DNA of 42,627 bases from Promethearchaeota archaeon (GTDB taxonomy: Archaea > Asgardarchaeota > Lokiarchaeia > Sigyniarchaeales > SOKP01), in assembly GCA_019057795.1 (NCBI GenBank), contig JAHLWS010000055.1, positions 1 through 42,627 of the forward strand, written 5' to 3'. The number at the start of each line of letters is the position of its first letter. The first letter of the stretch is position 1. Under the pieces are notes generated by a model that was given only the letters and a program-made list of their open reading frames with translations, ran no database searches and was not told the origin of the DNA. Below are positions 1 to 8,277 of this stretch, in pieces. The position numbers were made by a program, and so were the translations under genes.

Positions 1-18
1 ATTAGATGTTTAAATTAG

Positions 19-360
19 TCATTCATTAGACCATCCTGTTGCATTGTTATATGTAGCATACATTATTTCGGAATCTGTACCCCACACACCGTCAGTATAA
101 TCTTCCCATACTACATGAACTCTATCGCTACTATCAACAGCGATTGCGGCGTCATAACTTTTTCCATCGTTCCAGTAAGTACCATCATAACCGTCTGAAA
201 TTACAGTGGCGTTAGAAAAATCCACCGCACTTGATTTAAGATAGTAATAATCATAAGTACTAGAAGAAGCTGTTATATGGTTCAAAGTACTAAATAAAAG
301 CCCACAGAAGAAGAATTGCAGTATTATAAAATATATTATCAAAGATTTTTTTTTCAGCAT
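19..360 (-). CDS. Truncated secreted beta-propeller-like repeat protein, N-terminal part only
   Basis: The 113-residue protein starts with a lysine-rich stretch and a hydrophobic segment (about residues 7-30), a typical signal peptide. After it comes one repeat-like unit with the pattern AIAVDSSDRVHVVWEDYTDG, followed by EIMYATYN and GWSN. Such units normally occur in long tandem series in secreted archaeal proteins and probably form a beta-propeller or sialidase-like fold (family knowledge). Here a TGA stop follows the first unit, so the protein is far shorter than expected. It is either the 5' remnant of a broken gene or a gene whose remainder lies in another frame beyond the window edge. 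No further function can be assigned. Confidence 0.55.
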   Translation of the reverse strand: MLKKKSLIIYFIILQFFFCGLLFSTLNHITASSSTYDYYYLKSSAVDFSNATVISDGYDGTYWNDGKSYDAAIAVDSSDRVHVVWEDYTDGVWGTDSEIMYATYNNATGWSNE

Positions 361-562
361 TTTTTTAACTTTTCAAGAAAAAATTGGATAATAATAAAAT
401 TGTCATATTCATATTTAATTATTGATACTCTACGAGACTTATCTTAAAAAACAATTAAGTTTAAAGAATAAAAAATGATTAAATAACGCTATTGATTGCT
501 GGAGCTATTGGCGCCCTATTTTTTAACAGTAAATAGAAAAAACAATCAGACTTAAGATAAAG

Positions 563-637
563 TGTGCCCATGGGAGATATCTATTCATTGATATTTAGTT
601 ATAAAACTACTCTCATAGATACACTATAATGGGCACA
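563..637. repeat. Imperfect inverted repeat downstream of hxlB
   Basis: Nine-base arms TGTGCCCAT (563-571) and ATGGGCACA (629-637) are perfect complements. Pairing continues less perfectly inward, with TATCTAT-like sequence in both arms. It lies 70-145 bases past the stop of the minus-strand hexuloisomerase gene. It could form a long hairpin in a transcript or be a very small degenerate mobile repeat. The rest of the gene-free stretch 361-708 shows nothing recognisable. Confidence 0.4.
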
Positions 638-708
638 AGAACTATAAGTAACTATAATTTTTATAGTTTTAAATTAAAATACAAAAACTCAGTATGTAAC
701 AATACAGT

Positions 709-1356
709 TTAGATAGATTCAGAGTGTTTCTTCAACATATCTGCGTTTGTCTTACCCATTCTGATAGCTAATTCCGCAATAATTGCATCTAAGTATACAA
801 ATGCGGCAATCTCGAACATTGTACCTTCGGGAGTTAGAATAGCAGTGTCGTCGTGAAGATCGACTTTATCCCTTTTAGTTCTTCCCTTTAATTTTATAGT
901 AATATCCCCAATTCGCCCTATTATTGTTTCAGGATGAGATGTAATACTTATAATCCCGTGCGGTTTAACTGTATTTACGTAATTTTTAAGTAAACTTACA
1001 ACAATCGAAGTTGTACCTGACCCTGAAAGAACAATTAAAATATCCTCCTTCGAAAGAGCAGGTATAGAACCTAAATTGGTAACCATATAAACTTCTGCTC
1101 CAAGATGCACTAATCTAGTGGCAAAGCATTGTAAAATGAAAGCTGAACGCCCACTTGCTAATAAGAAAAATTTTCGCTTTTGTATTAATCCATCAAATAC
1201 TAAATCTATAAATTTTTGAGTGTGCGAGAAATATTTGGCTTTACTCAAATGTTCCATGTTGGATTTAAGGTTTCCCAGTATCACATCCATAGATTGAAAG
1301 AGTATCTGTCTTTCTTTTCCATTTAGCCTTTGTTCGATATTAACTTTATCAGCCAT
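709..1356 (-). CDS. hxlB: 6-phospho-3-hexuloisomerase (SIS domain)
   Basis: A 215-residue SIS-domain protein that fits archaeal 6-phospho-3-hexuloisomerases along its whole length. Visible marks are the ASGRSAF segment (residues 67-73), the sugar-phosphate loop SGSGTT (111-116) and the C-terminal TPEGTMFE segment around residues 174-181. The enzyme interconverts 6-phospho-3-hexulose and fructose 6-phosphate. In archaea without an oxidative pentose phosphate pathway, it and hexulose-6-phosphate synthase run in reverse to make ribulose 5-phosphate for nucleotides. The synthase partner is not in the window. The ATG start has no clear ribosome binding site upstream, so a leaderless message is likely. 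It is cytosolic, and the next gene (histone) is independent. Confidence 0.85.
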   Translation of the reverse strand: MADKVNIEQRLNGKERQILFQSMDVILGNLKSNMEHLSKAKYFSHTQKFIDLVFDGLIQKRKFFLLASGRSAFILQCFATRLVHLGAEVYMVTNLGSIPALSKEDILIVLSGSGTTSIVVSLLKNYVNTVKPHGIISITSHPETIIGRIGDITIKLKGRTKRDKVDLHDDTAILTPEGTMFEIAAFVYLDAIIAELAIRMGKTNADMLKKHSESI

Positions 1357-1530
1357 ATCTAATCAAAAATAACATTATTAGAGATATATATTAAATAAGT
1401 TAAGATTTAAAAAATACATTTCGGTTAATATTAATTTTAAGCTAAATATTTTAAACCCCATCTATCAAGGGATTAATTCTATAACTATACAGAAATTTAA
1501 TTAAATATGTCAAATTAACGCTTTAAATAA

Positions 1531-1549
1531 TAAAAAAAAGAAAAAAAAT
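1531..1549 (-). terminator. T-tract terminator after the histone gene
   Basis: Two A-runs on the plus strand (1532-1539 and 1541-1548) become consecutive T-tracts just past the stop of the minus-strand histone gene. This is the usual form of an archaeal intrinsic terminator. Confidence 0.5.
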
Positions 1550-1579
1550 AATATTAGAACTTATACCAAGAAAGTTTCT

Positions 1580-1798
1580 CTATTTGTACTTAATTGAAAG
1601 TAAGAGGTCATTCTTAGTAATTTTCTTTCGGTTAGCATGCATGGTAAAGGCTCGAGCTTGTTCAGTTAAGCCAATAGCAGTTTTTTCAAGATGATCGATT
1701 AATAAATCGACTGCGTTGCGAGCAACAATGCTGGCACCCTGTTGTTTCATAAGCCGTCTGATGGGAGACCACGCAAAGCTATGTTTCTTTTTAGCCAT
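1580..1798 (-). CDS. Archaeal histone
   Basis: A 72-residue single histone-fold protein, the usual size for archaeal nucleosomal histones. The first helix follows SPIRRLMKQQGA, the central helix carries ARNAVDLLIDHLEKTA, and the last part has the signature ARAFTMHANRKKITKNDLL, matching the HAGRKTIKAEDI-type segment of HMf histones. It dimerises, wraps DNA and compacts the chromosome. The sequence lacks a long N-terminal tail, having only a basic KKK start. A strong Shine-Dalgarno sequence (GGAGGAAT, plus-strand 1805-1812) precedes the ATG, and a good BRE/TATA lies about 100 bases upstream. It is monocistronic. Confidence 0.93.
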   Translation of the reverse strand: MAKKKHSFAWSPIRRLMKQQGASIVARNAVDLLIDHLEKTAIGLTEQARAFTMHANRKKITKNDLLLSIKYK

Positions 1799-1896
1799 TT
1801 TTTATTCCTCCACTATTGAAATTTTTAAATGTTTAATTTTTAATTTTTTTTGAATTTATAATTAAAGTTTCTTAGATAGTAATATATCCGAAGAGT

Positions 1897-1911
1897 TATT
1901 TAAATCTTTTG
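1897..1911 (-). promoter_or_regulatory. BRE/TATA promoter of the histone gene
   Basis: Read on the minus strand, a purine-rich BRE (CAAAAGA) is followed directly by TTTAAATA, a near-consensus archaeal TATA box. Initiation about 25 bases downstream would give a leader of roughly 75 bases that contains the GGAGG site. Confidence 0.5.
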
Positions 1912-1993
1912 CCTAAATGTGAAGAACTTCAAGAATTAAATGCATAAAAAATCACGACAAAAAATTTTGGTTGTAATTTAATGGTCAATTTGT

Positions 1994-2016
1994 ATGATCA
2001 TCCAATGGTTGATCAT
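1994..2016. promoter_or_regulatory. Perfect 7-bp inverted repeat, candidate operator
   Basis: The arms ATGATCA and TGATCAT flank a 9-base spacer. The site lies about 85 bases upstream of the histone TATA box in the 620-base gap shared by the divergent histone and proteasome genes. Its dyad form suggests a dimeric regulator, but no regulator is identified. The rest of the gap (1799-2421) is AT-rich without an ORF or RNA gene that I can recognise. Confidence 0.25.
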
Positions 2017-2421
2017 TCGAAAAATTTGAATCCACTTTTTTAGAATCAAAATAATTCAAATATCAAAATAGAATAAACCTCGTTTTATATTGGTTTTATT
2101 ATCATTTAATGAGGTAGTAAAAAATTTTGAATTGAAAAACATCATCCCCAATGAATATTATTTTATCGATTGTACGATCATAATTATTAAGTCATAATTG
2201 ACCTAAGTAATAAAAATTAGTTTCAATCTAGAGATCTTATAACTAAATCAAATATTAAAAATAATAACTTTAATTCTTGGATAATAAATTTTAATTTTTT
2301 GGAGATTTCAACAGAAAGTTATAATTTAAAACGAAAATTTTAATTAATTCTGACTTTTTTAATAGTATTAACAATAACAATTTATTATTTCTTAAAATTA
2401 GTTTTTGAAAGGTAAAATGAT

Positions 2422-3039
2422 ATGTCTCAACAAATAATGGTACCCGGCGCAACGGCAGTAGCTATCAAGTGTAAAGATGGTGTAGTGTTAGGAAACGATC
2501 GCAGGGCAACATGGGGTTATACTGTAATAAATAAATCCACAAAAAAATTATTTAAGATTACAGATTATATTGGCTTGGCAGCTTATGGCTTAATAGGTGA
2601 TTTTCAATTTGTCGTGAGGGTGATAAAAGCTCAAAGCGTGTTATATGAATTAGATGCTCACGATAGAATTAACACAAAAAGCGTAGCGAAAATGCTTTCT
2701 AATATGTTGTATTCTCGAAAAATGGCTCCTTTTTATACAAATTTAATCATTGCGGGAGTAGATCAAGATGGGCCAAAATTGTACACGTTAGACGCGCTTG
2801 GCTCGTTGATTCCAGAGGATTATGGTGCAACAGGATCAGGTATGCTCCTTTCTATGGGGATTTTGGAAGCAGAATATAAACCAGACATGACTATCGAAGA
2901 TGGCGTAAAGCTCGTTGAAAAGGTGATAAGAAATTCAATTAAGAGAGATGTAATGAGTGGTAATGGCATTGATTTACTAGTAATTACCCAAGATGGTACT
3001 AAAGAAAAATTCATTGAGATAAAGGAATTAGGGGAATAA
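2422..3039 (+). CDS. psmB: Proteasome beta-type subunit lacking catalytic Thr1
   Basis: The 205-residue protein matches 20S proteasome beta subunits end to end. The family motif GTTTVG at the propeptide cleavage site reads GATAVA here, so the nucleophilic Thr1 is Ala (residue 10). The other active-site positions remain: Asp17 and Lys33 by beta numbering (DRRAT, KKL), the ATGSG segment, and RD..S near residues 172-177. The propeptide is only nine residues. It probably forms the core with an active beta paralogue and alpha subunits encoded elsewhere, as inactive beta subunits do in Sulfolobus. The C4HC3 coiled-coil gene follows after 106 bases on the same strand. The family assignment is firm; inactivity is inferred from the missing residue. 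Confidence 0.88.
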   Translation: MSQQIMVPGATAVAIKCKDGVVLGNDRRATWGYTVINKSTKKLFKITDYIGLAAYGLIGDFQFVVRVIKAQSVLYELDAHDRINTKSVAKMLSNMLYSRKMAPFYTNLIIAGVDQDGPKLYTLDALGSLIPEDYGATGSGMLLSMGILEAEYKPDMTIEDGVKLVEKVIRNSIKRDVMSGNGIDLLVITQDGTKEKFIEIKELGE

Positions 3040-3145
3040 AAAGGAGTTTTTTTAAAAGTTATTTCTCTCTTATTATTCTAAAAAATTTTATTAAATGATA
3101 TATTTTTTTACTTGTTAGTTAATCTAATTATTTTGGTGTTTTTCT

Positions 3146-5182
3146 TTGCGTTTATTTGGTAACACATTTGAAGGTTATAGAGAAATAAAAGGATATAATA
3201 AAGAAGAGATTTTAAGTATTAAAAATTCTATTTCTAGCCTTAAATCGGATAAAACAAAATCACAAGAGATGGAAGATTTCCTTAAATCTGAATTTAAGCT
3301 TGAGGTTCTCAACTCTTTCACAGAATATTTTAATGAAATTAAACTTTTTTGCGAGAATTATTTATTCTCTCAAACAAAAAAGGATTATTATTCTTTAAAA
3401 ACAGTAATTATTGACGAGTTAAAACAAATCTCTAGCAATTTAGCAAACTTAAGCTCAAATGGTAGAAATGTGAAGCGATTCGTAAAGAATGGAAGACACA
3501 TTGAAAATTACTTAACAATTTGTAAGGAGTCTAGTAATAACCTTGACGATTTTATCCTTCGTTTAGAGGATTTTTCAGAAAAAATAGAGCACGATTACGA
3601 AAACGATATATCGTTATGGATTGAAGCAAATAAAATAAAAAACCTATCTTTTAAATTAAACCTTATTCCAGATGATTTGAATAATTGGAAAGAAATACAG
3701 GAGCTCACCATCTATATACAAAGTTTAGTTAAGGCCAAAGCAACAAAAAAAATAAAATCTCGAAAAGGAACTTTATTAACATTTCATTTCGATGAGCTTT
3801 ACCAGTTTTTTTTAAGTAAATCAGATGGAAAAATAGATTCTTACGGTGATCTAATTTATTTTTTATATCAAAATAAGATGTTCGAAGAATTTGAAGGAGA
3901 AGAATTTGTAAACATCATTGAAAGGAAAGAGTCAGTGCAAAGATTAAGAGAAAAAATGCGTCCAATTGTAATTTCATTAATGAAAGATAAATTAAAAGAA
4001 AATTTGCAAGAACTTGAAGATTTAGATAAGCAATACGATTTAACTGGACATGGACAGGGTAAACTAGATTTAAACCGCGTTATGGAGCAAAAATTCAGCG
4101 AATTTCTCCCTAAAGTAGTTGATTTATATTTTAAGGGTATAGATAAGAAATTTCAAGGGGCGATAGATGATGTAAGTGACTCCGAGGAATTTGTAAAAAT
4201 TGTGAATTCAAACTACGAGAAAGTTGATGATTTTGCGTTAAAAATAGACGAAATTGACACATGGATATTAACTTTTGATAAAATTTTAAAACCTTATGAG
4301 AGTATTACAGCTACTTTAAAAAAAACCTTGGCAAATATTATATCTGAGATTATTCGACGCAAGGAGGAATTTATAAATTATCTTAATAGTATTAAAGATG
4401 AGGGCTTACGAGTAGAAGTCAGAAGTTTTGTTGACGAAAAGATTGCTGAAGTGAATAAATTAATTAATTCATACGAAGATAAGACATCTGTTATCATTAG
4501 AGAAGAATTACCGCAATTAAGAGAAATAAAAGACTTATTAATTAATTATAAAGTAAAAATTGAACAAATCAAAGAAGAAGTTTACATTAAATTGGATACT
4601 TACAAGGAAAGCAAAATAGATATATATTCAATCATCAAATATTGGGAAGATAATTTTAATCGTAAGAAACAACAGCTCACTTTCTTATTAACAGTTTTGA
4701 TGAATAAGATTTTTAAAAGTTTTAAGGATTTAATTGATAAAGAATCAATTTTATTTGCTGAAATTACTGAAATCACTAAACAAACCGAGAATTTCGAAGG
4801 ATTACCTTTAAATTTTGCTTTATCATCTTTTTTAGCAAATAAATTATCTGAAGATGAACTTAGAGAAAGGATTTCCGAAATTAATTCAAAAATTAATCAA
4901 TTGACAACTAGTCTTGGACTTTTTGAGCTTGAACGCTCAAAAATTGAAGAAATACTATCTACTAAAGTTAAAATAAGAGAGGGTGTATCAGTATCCAATG
5001 TTCAATGTACTGTGTGTCATAAACACATAAATTTTGCCAAAGATAAATTAATTACATGCCCTTTCTGTGGGTCTACTTATCATTATCTATGTGTTGCTGA
5101 TTGGCTTGCGAGATATAATTCATGTCCTATGTGCCAGAACACTTTTTTAGACCCTAATATAGGATTATTTGAAGGCGAATAG
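3146..5182 (+). CDS. Long coiled-coil protein with C-terminal C4HC3 (RING/PHD-type) zinc finger
   Basis: A 678-residue, highly charged, mostly helical protein rich in Lys, Glu, Ile and Leu, ending in a cross-brace zinc finger. The candidate ligands are C621/C624, C638/C641, H646/C649 and C660/C663, giving Cx2C-x13-Cx2C-x4-Hx2C-x10-Cx2C, i.e. C4HC3. The CVADWL segment has the Trp typical of E2-contacting RING fingers. RING proteins of this kind act as ubiquitin ligases or as subunits of tethering complexes; neither role is proven here, and no ubiquitin, E1 or E2 gene is in the window. The start is TTG at 3146, with no better ATG near. It lies directly downstream of the proteasome beta gene. 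Confidence 0.7.
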   Translation: MRLFGNTFEGYREIKGYNKEEILSIKNSISSLKSDKTKSQEMEDFLKSEFKLEVLNSFTEYFNEIKLFCENYLFSQTKKDYYSLKTVIIDELKQISSNLANLSSNGRNVKRFVKNGRHIENYLTICKESSNNLDDFILRLEDFSEKIEHDYENDISLWIEANKIKNLSFKLNLIPDDLNNWKEIQELTIYIQSLVKAKATKKIKSRKGTLLTFHFDELYQFFLSKSDGKIDSYGDLIYFLYQNKMFEEFEGEEFVNIIERKESVQRLREKMRPIVISLMKDKLKENLQELEDLDKQYDLTGHGQGKLDLNRVMEQKFSEFLPKVVDLYFKGIDKKFQGAIDDVSDSEEFVKIVNSNYEKVDDFALKIDEIDTWILTFDKILKPYESITATLKKTLANIISEIIRRKEEFINYLNSIKDEGLRVEVRSFVDEKIAEVNKLINSYEDKTSVIIREELPQLREIKDLLINYKVKIEQIKEEVYIKLDTYKESKIDIYSIIKYWEDNFNRKKQQLTFLLTVLMNKIFKSFKDLIDKESILFAEITEITKQTENFEGLPLNFALSSFLANKLSEDELRERISEINSKINQLTTSLGLFELERSKIEEILSTKVKIREGVSVSNVQCTVCHKHINFAKDKLITCPFCGSTYHYLCVADWLARYNSCPMCQNTFLDPNIGLFEGE

Positions 5183-5268
5183 TATTATATTATTCTAATT
5201 CTTTTCAAGTTTCTTTCTAAGAAATCATTAAAAACCTGCACTAAAATTTGATAATAGCAAAAAAGAGG

Positions 5269-6132
5269 TTAGACTTTAAGCTCTTTAAATAAATCATTCA
5301 TGAATAAACGAATTTGCTTGTTAGAAGAGGGATCGTTATTAAAATTGGAATACAAGTAATTACCCAAATAATTTTTTATTTGGAATTCAAAATCTTCAAA
5401 TTTAATGAACTCGTACCCTTCTTCAAGTTGTTTTTTGCTAATTAAAGGCTTTATATGTTTTTTAATCAAGAATAAAACGAAATCAACGAGGATATTATCT
5501 ATATTTTCCTCATCGTCACCCGAAAGTTCGTAATCTCCTTTAACAATCCCGTCTTTGATGTTATTTAATTGTATTAATGAGATTTCGATGTCTTTTGGAA
5601 GCTTTAACCTTTTTATTTTATTCGACATGTTTTTATCGTTTCCCATTCCTGACTGGGAAAAATAATTCTCTAAATTGGCAAAAAAACGCACAAGAAACTT
5701 AAAATTGTCGTCAATGGCGTATAAATTTTCCCAGACTTCGAAATTTAAATTTTTTAACTCGGTATCGATCTTGCTTTTAACTTTCCCAGTTATTTCTTTT
5801 AGGTGTTGTGAATAATCTCCGTAAGGGAATCCAAAGTAATAACTGTTATATTTTTCTCTAACTTCTTTTGATTCTTTATTTTTAGAAATTATCTTTTCTT
5901 TTCTAACAATTTCTTTTACAAATTTTAAAATGTAATTACATGAAGTGCAATAAGTTATCCAGGTACTTAGAATAACTTCTGGGGGTTTTACTGTTCTGGA
6001 ACTTATATATCCATTAAAGCCTGATAATTTCTTTCCATCGTGCGTAGAAAAAATAGATTCTTCAGGGTAAAATGTTCTGGGAATAAACTTAATCCCGCAA
6101 ACGGGGCAACTAATCATTTGTTTTTCGTTCAT
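5269..6132 (-). CDS. Zinc-ribbon protein resembling DUF2225
   Basis: A 287-residue soluble protein. An N-terminal zinc site is formed by CPVC (C9, C12) and CTSC (C62, C65), with an intervening KPPEVILSTWITYCTSC stretch that recalls the DUF2225 layout (CPVC near the start, then a Cys pair after a hydrophobic strand). The rest is charged and helical, with no catalytic motif I can recognise. It is convergent with the C4HC3 gene, 86 bases between stops. No signal peptide or membrane segment is present. The function is unknown; a structural zinc protein is the safest description. Confidence 0.55.
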   Translation of the reverse strand: MNEKQMISCPVCGIKFIPRTFYPEESIFSTHDGKKLSGFNGYISSRTVKPPEVILSTWITYCTSCNYILKFVKEIVRKEKIISKNKESKEVREKYNSYYFGFPYGDYSQHLKEITGKVKSKIDTELKNLNFEVWENLYAIDDNFKFLVRFFANLENYFSQSGMGNDKNMSNKIKRLKLPKDIEISLIQLNNIKDGIVKGDYELSGDDEENIDNILVDFVLFLIKKHIKPLISKKQLEEGYEFIKFEDFEFQIKNYLGNYLYSNFNNDPSSNKQIRLFMNDLFKELKV

Positions 6133-6396
6133 AATTCATCTGGTGGTGGTTATTATCCTATTTAATTAAATAATCAAAAAATCATTTCAATTGAAATAAC
6201 AAGATTCTTGAAATTGTTTAAAACAAAATTATTTTTACTCTTAATCCGATAAATTTCGAAATTTACATTCGTATTTGTAAGAAGATTGTTGGTATTTATT
6301 ATATATATATGAGTGATATTAGGATATCTCTACATTTAATATGTCTGATACTGAAAGTGCCTAATGCTATTACTTTAAACTTAAAAGAAGTCAAAT

Positions 6397-7056
6397 TTAA
6401 ATTGATGGTGGATTGAAAATTATATTAAAAAATAAATAAATACCAAAAATGATCATGAACGCACCGCAAACGAGCAAAATATATTTATAGACTTTAGGAT
6501 TTAAAGATTTCCCTCCATAATAGACGAAGGTAGAGATAGGCAGGTACCAAATCATATCTCCGAACTCGTGACCTATAAAAAACAATAATATGCCAAGTGG
6601 ATTTGCAAAGGAGATGTTGAAATTTACCATAAAACCTAAGCCGATAACTGCCCACCAAAACGTCCAAAATGGGTTTGATAAACTAACGACGATTCCTCCA
6701 ATAAAGCTATTCCCTTTAAAGCCCTTTACTTTGTCCTTCTCGAAAGTGAAAGTCGAATCAAAATTAGTTTTTGATACATCTCTTATAACAACTACTCCGA
6801 AAACTACTAAAAAAAACCCTCCAATAGTTCCTACTAACATTAGAAAAACGATATTATGAAAAAAGAAGGCCGTTCCAGCAAGTAAAGCAATGATTAGCAC
6901 GAATTCGATTGTAGCATGGCCCAAAACAATATAAATACCCGCTAAATAACCCCTTTTTTGCTTAAGCGACCTATAAATAGTAAATGTCAAAAGGGGTCCT
7001 GGAGCTAGGGCTCCAGTTAACGCTATTAAAAACGAAAAGACGAGAATTTCTATCAT
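6397..7056 (-). CDS. LysE/RhtB-family membrane exporter
   Basis: About 219 residues with six hydrophobic segments. The first carries the LysE-family signature: ALTGALAPGPLLTF, then a positively charged loop and GHATIEFVLI. LSNPFWTFWW and a C-terminal hydrophobic pair complete the fold. Family members export amino acids or other small solutes in exchange for protons. I chose the ATG at 7054-7056 because the longer frame (to 7131) adds an implausible 25-residue leader that overlaps the upstream gene. No strong ribosome site is seen. It lies just downstream of the tail-anchored Trp-repeat gene on the same strand and may be co-transcribed with it. The substrate is unknown. Confidence 0.8.
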   Translation of the reverse strand: MIEILVFSFLIALTGALAPGPLLTFTIYRSLKQKRGYLAGIYIVLGHATIEFVLIIALLAGTAFFFHNIVFLMLVGTIGGFFLVVFGVVVIRDVSKTNFDSTFTFEKDKVKGFKGNSFIGGIVVSLSNPFWTFWWAVIGLGFMVNFNISFANPLGILLFFIGHEFGDMIWYLPISTFVYYGGKSLNPKVYKYILLVCGAFMIIFGIYLFFNIIFNPPSI

Positions 7057-7081
7057 ATGAATGGATAAATCAATATTAAAT

Positions 7082-7675
7082 TTAGTCCGGCAAGAATTGA
7101 GTGAGATAATACATAATAAGGACAAAGACAATCAAGATAGGTATCATAAATACTAAGAACATGAAGGAGCCCTTAATCATCTCTCTACGGAATGATTTTA
7201 GACCTTTATCCCAATCTCTTTTCGTTTGCTTTTGCCAACTTTTTACATCTTGGTTAATTTTCTGTTTTCTCGCTTCCCATTGTTCCTTAGTCTCGATTTG
7301 TCTTTTCTCTAAATCAGTTGTCCATTCTTTTATTTTATTATCCCAAGTTTCTTGAGTAGTTTTGAAAAACGCGTTAATCTTTCCTAAGTTGTTATCCCAC
7401 AATTCTTTGTTATCTTTGTGAGTTTTTTTAAATTCAGTGCCCCACTCTGTTATTGTAGCATCCCAATTTTCCTTGGCATCGTTAAGGAATTTATTAATCT
7501 TTTCTTGATTTTGATTCCATGACTCAGTATTTTCACTAGTGATTTCTTCAATACTTTTTTGGAATTTATTGTATCCTTCTGTAATGCTAGAAACAAAATC
7601 ATTCCAACCCTTAGATAATAAGTTCTCTTTTGGTTTGATCTCGTCAATATCTTCTTTTTTTTCGTTTTCAGACAT
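7082..7675 (-). CDS. Tail-anchored protein of 40-residue Trp-rich helical repeats
   Basis: A 197-residue protein not recognised by family. Residues 53-92, 93-132 and 133 to about 166 form tandem repeats of 40 residues, with Trp at repeat positions 1, 19 and 26 (W53/W71/W78, W93/W111/W118, W133) and a shared KIN motif near position 7. The first copy is preceded by a shorter related stretch from W24. The pattern predicts long amphipathic helices, similar in style to apolipoprotein or membrane-coating helices. One hydrophobic segment (about 170-190) with only a few residues after it makes it a tail-anchored protein facing the cytoplasm. It is followed closely by the LysE-family gene. Confidence 0.65.
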   Translation of the reverse strand: MSENEKKEDIDEIKPKENLLSKGWNDFVSSITEGYNKFQKSIEEITSENTESWNQNQEKINKFLNDAKENWDATITEWGTEFKKTHKDNKELWDNNLGKINAFFKTTQETWDNKIKEWTTDLEKRQIETKEQWEARKQKINQDVKSWQKQTKRDWDKGLKSFRREMIKGSFMFLVFMIPILIVFVLIMYYLTQFLPD

Positions 7676-7792
7676 TTTTTATTAATATTCCTCAAATTTT
7701 TTTCTTTATTTATATTAGGTTATATATCTTTTTTATATTTAAATTTAGTATTAAGGTTTTTAATTTCCTATTAAATTCAAAAATTAAAAAAA

Positions 7793-8152
7793 TTAAATGA
7801 ATGGAGATAAAAACCAACCTAATATAAGTCCTACGCCTACCAATATAAAATAAAACAAGATAAATATACCAAATACAAACCAACTAGAAAATCTAAGAGA
7901 AGCCATAAAATCTAACTCATAAAACTTTGATATTAAAAATGCGCCTATAATTGAACTAATGAAATATGAAATTATCGTATCAAAAGGAAATACTACAAAA
8001 TAATCCATTAGAACTAAAATTATAAGCATGATTAAAATAATTGGAAAAGAATAAAAAAAGGGTTTATTTAATTCTTTTTTCTTTGCCCAAAACATTAGCA
8101 ATATTGACCCCATCAAGAAAAAAATAAAGTATCCAATTATATTGGAAATCAT
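7793..8152 (-). CDS. Small four-helix membrane protein
   Basis: A 119-residue, very hydrophobic protein with about four predicted membrane segments (roughly residues 3-21, 31-53, 56-74 and 90-115) and a short basic loop (KKKELNK) after the first. No family is recognised. It stands alone, upstream of the Trp-repeat gene on the same strand with a gap of about 117 bases. Confidence 0.5.
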   Translation of the reverse strand: MISNIIGYFIFFLMGSILLMFWAKKKELNKPFFYSFPIILIMLIILVLMDYFVVFPFDTIISYFISSIIGAFLISKFYELDFMASLRFSSWFVFGIFILFYFILVGVGLILGWFLSPFI

Positions 8153-8277
8153 ATAATATCACCAAATAGAATAAAGATGTTAACACTATTTAATTGTATT
8201 GAGTAAATTTATGTCATTATAAAAATAGTAAGATGAATTTAAAACTTATATTCCATGAATAATTACATTTGATAATC

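Noticed and set aside
6590..6859. Plus-strand ORF inside the exporter gene
   Set aside because: It is Lys/Pro-rich antisense sequence of a well-supported membrane protein.
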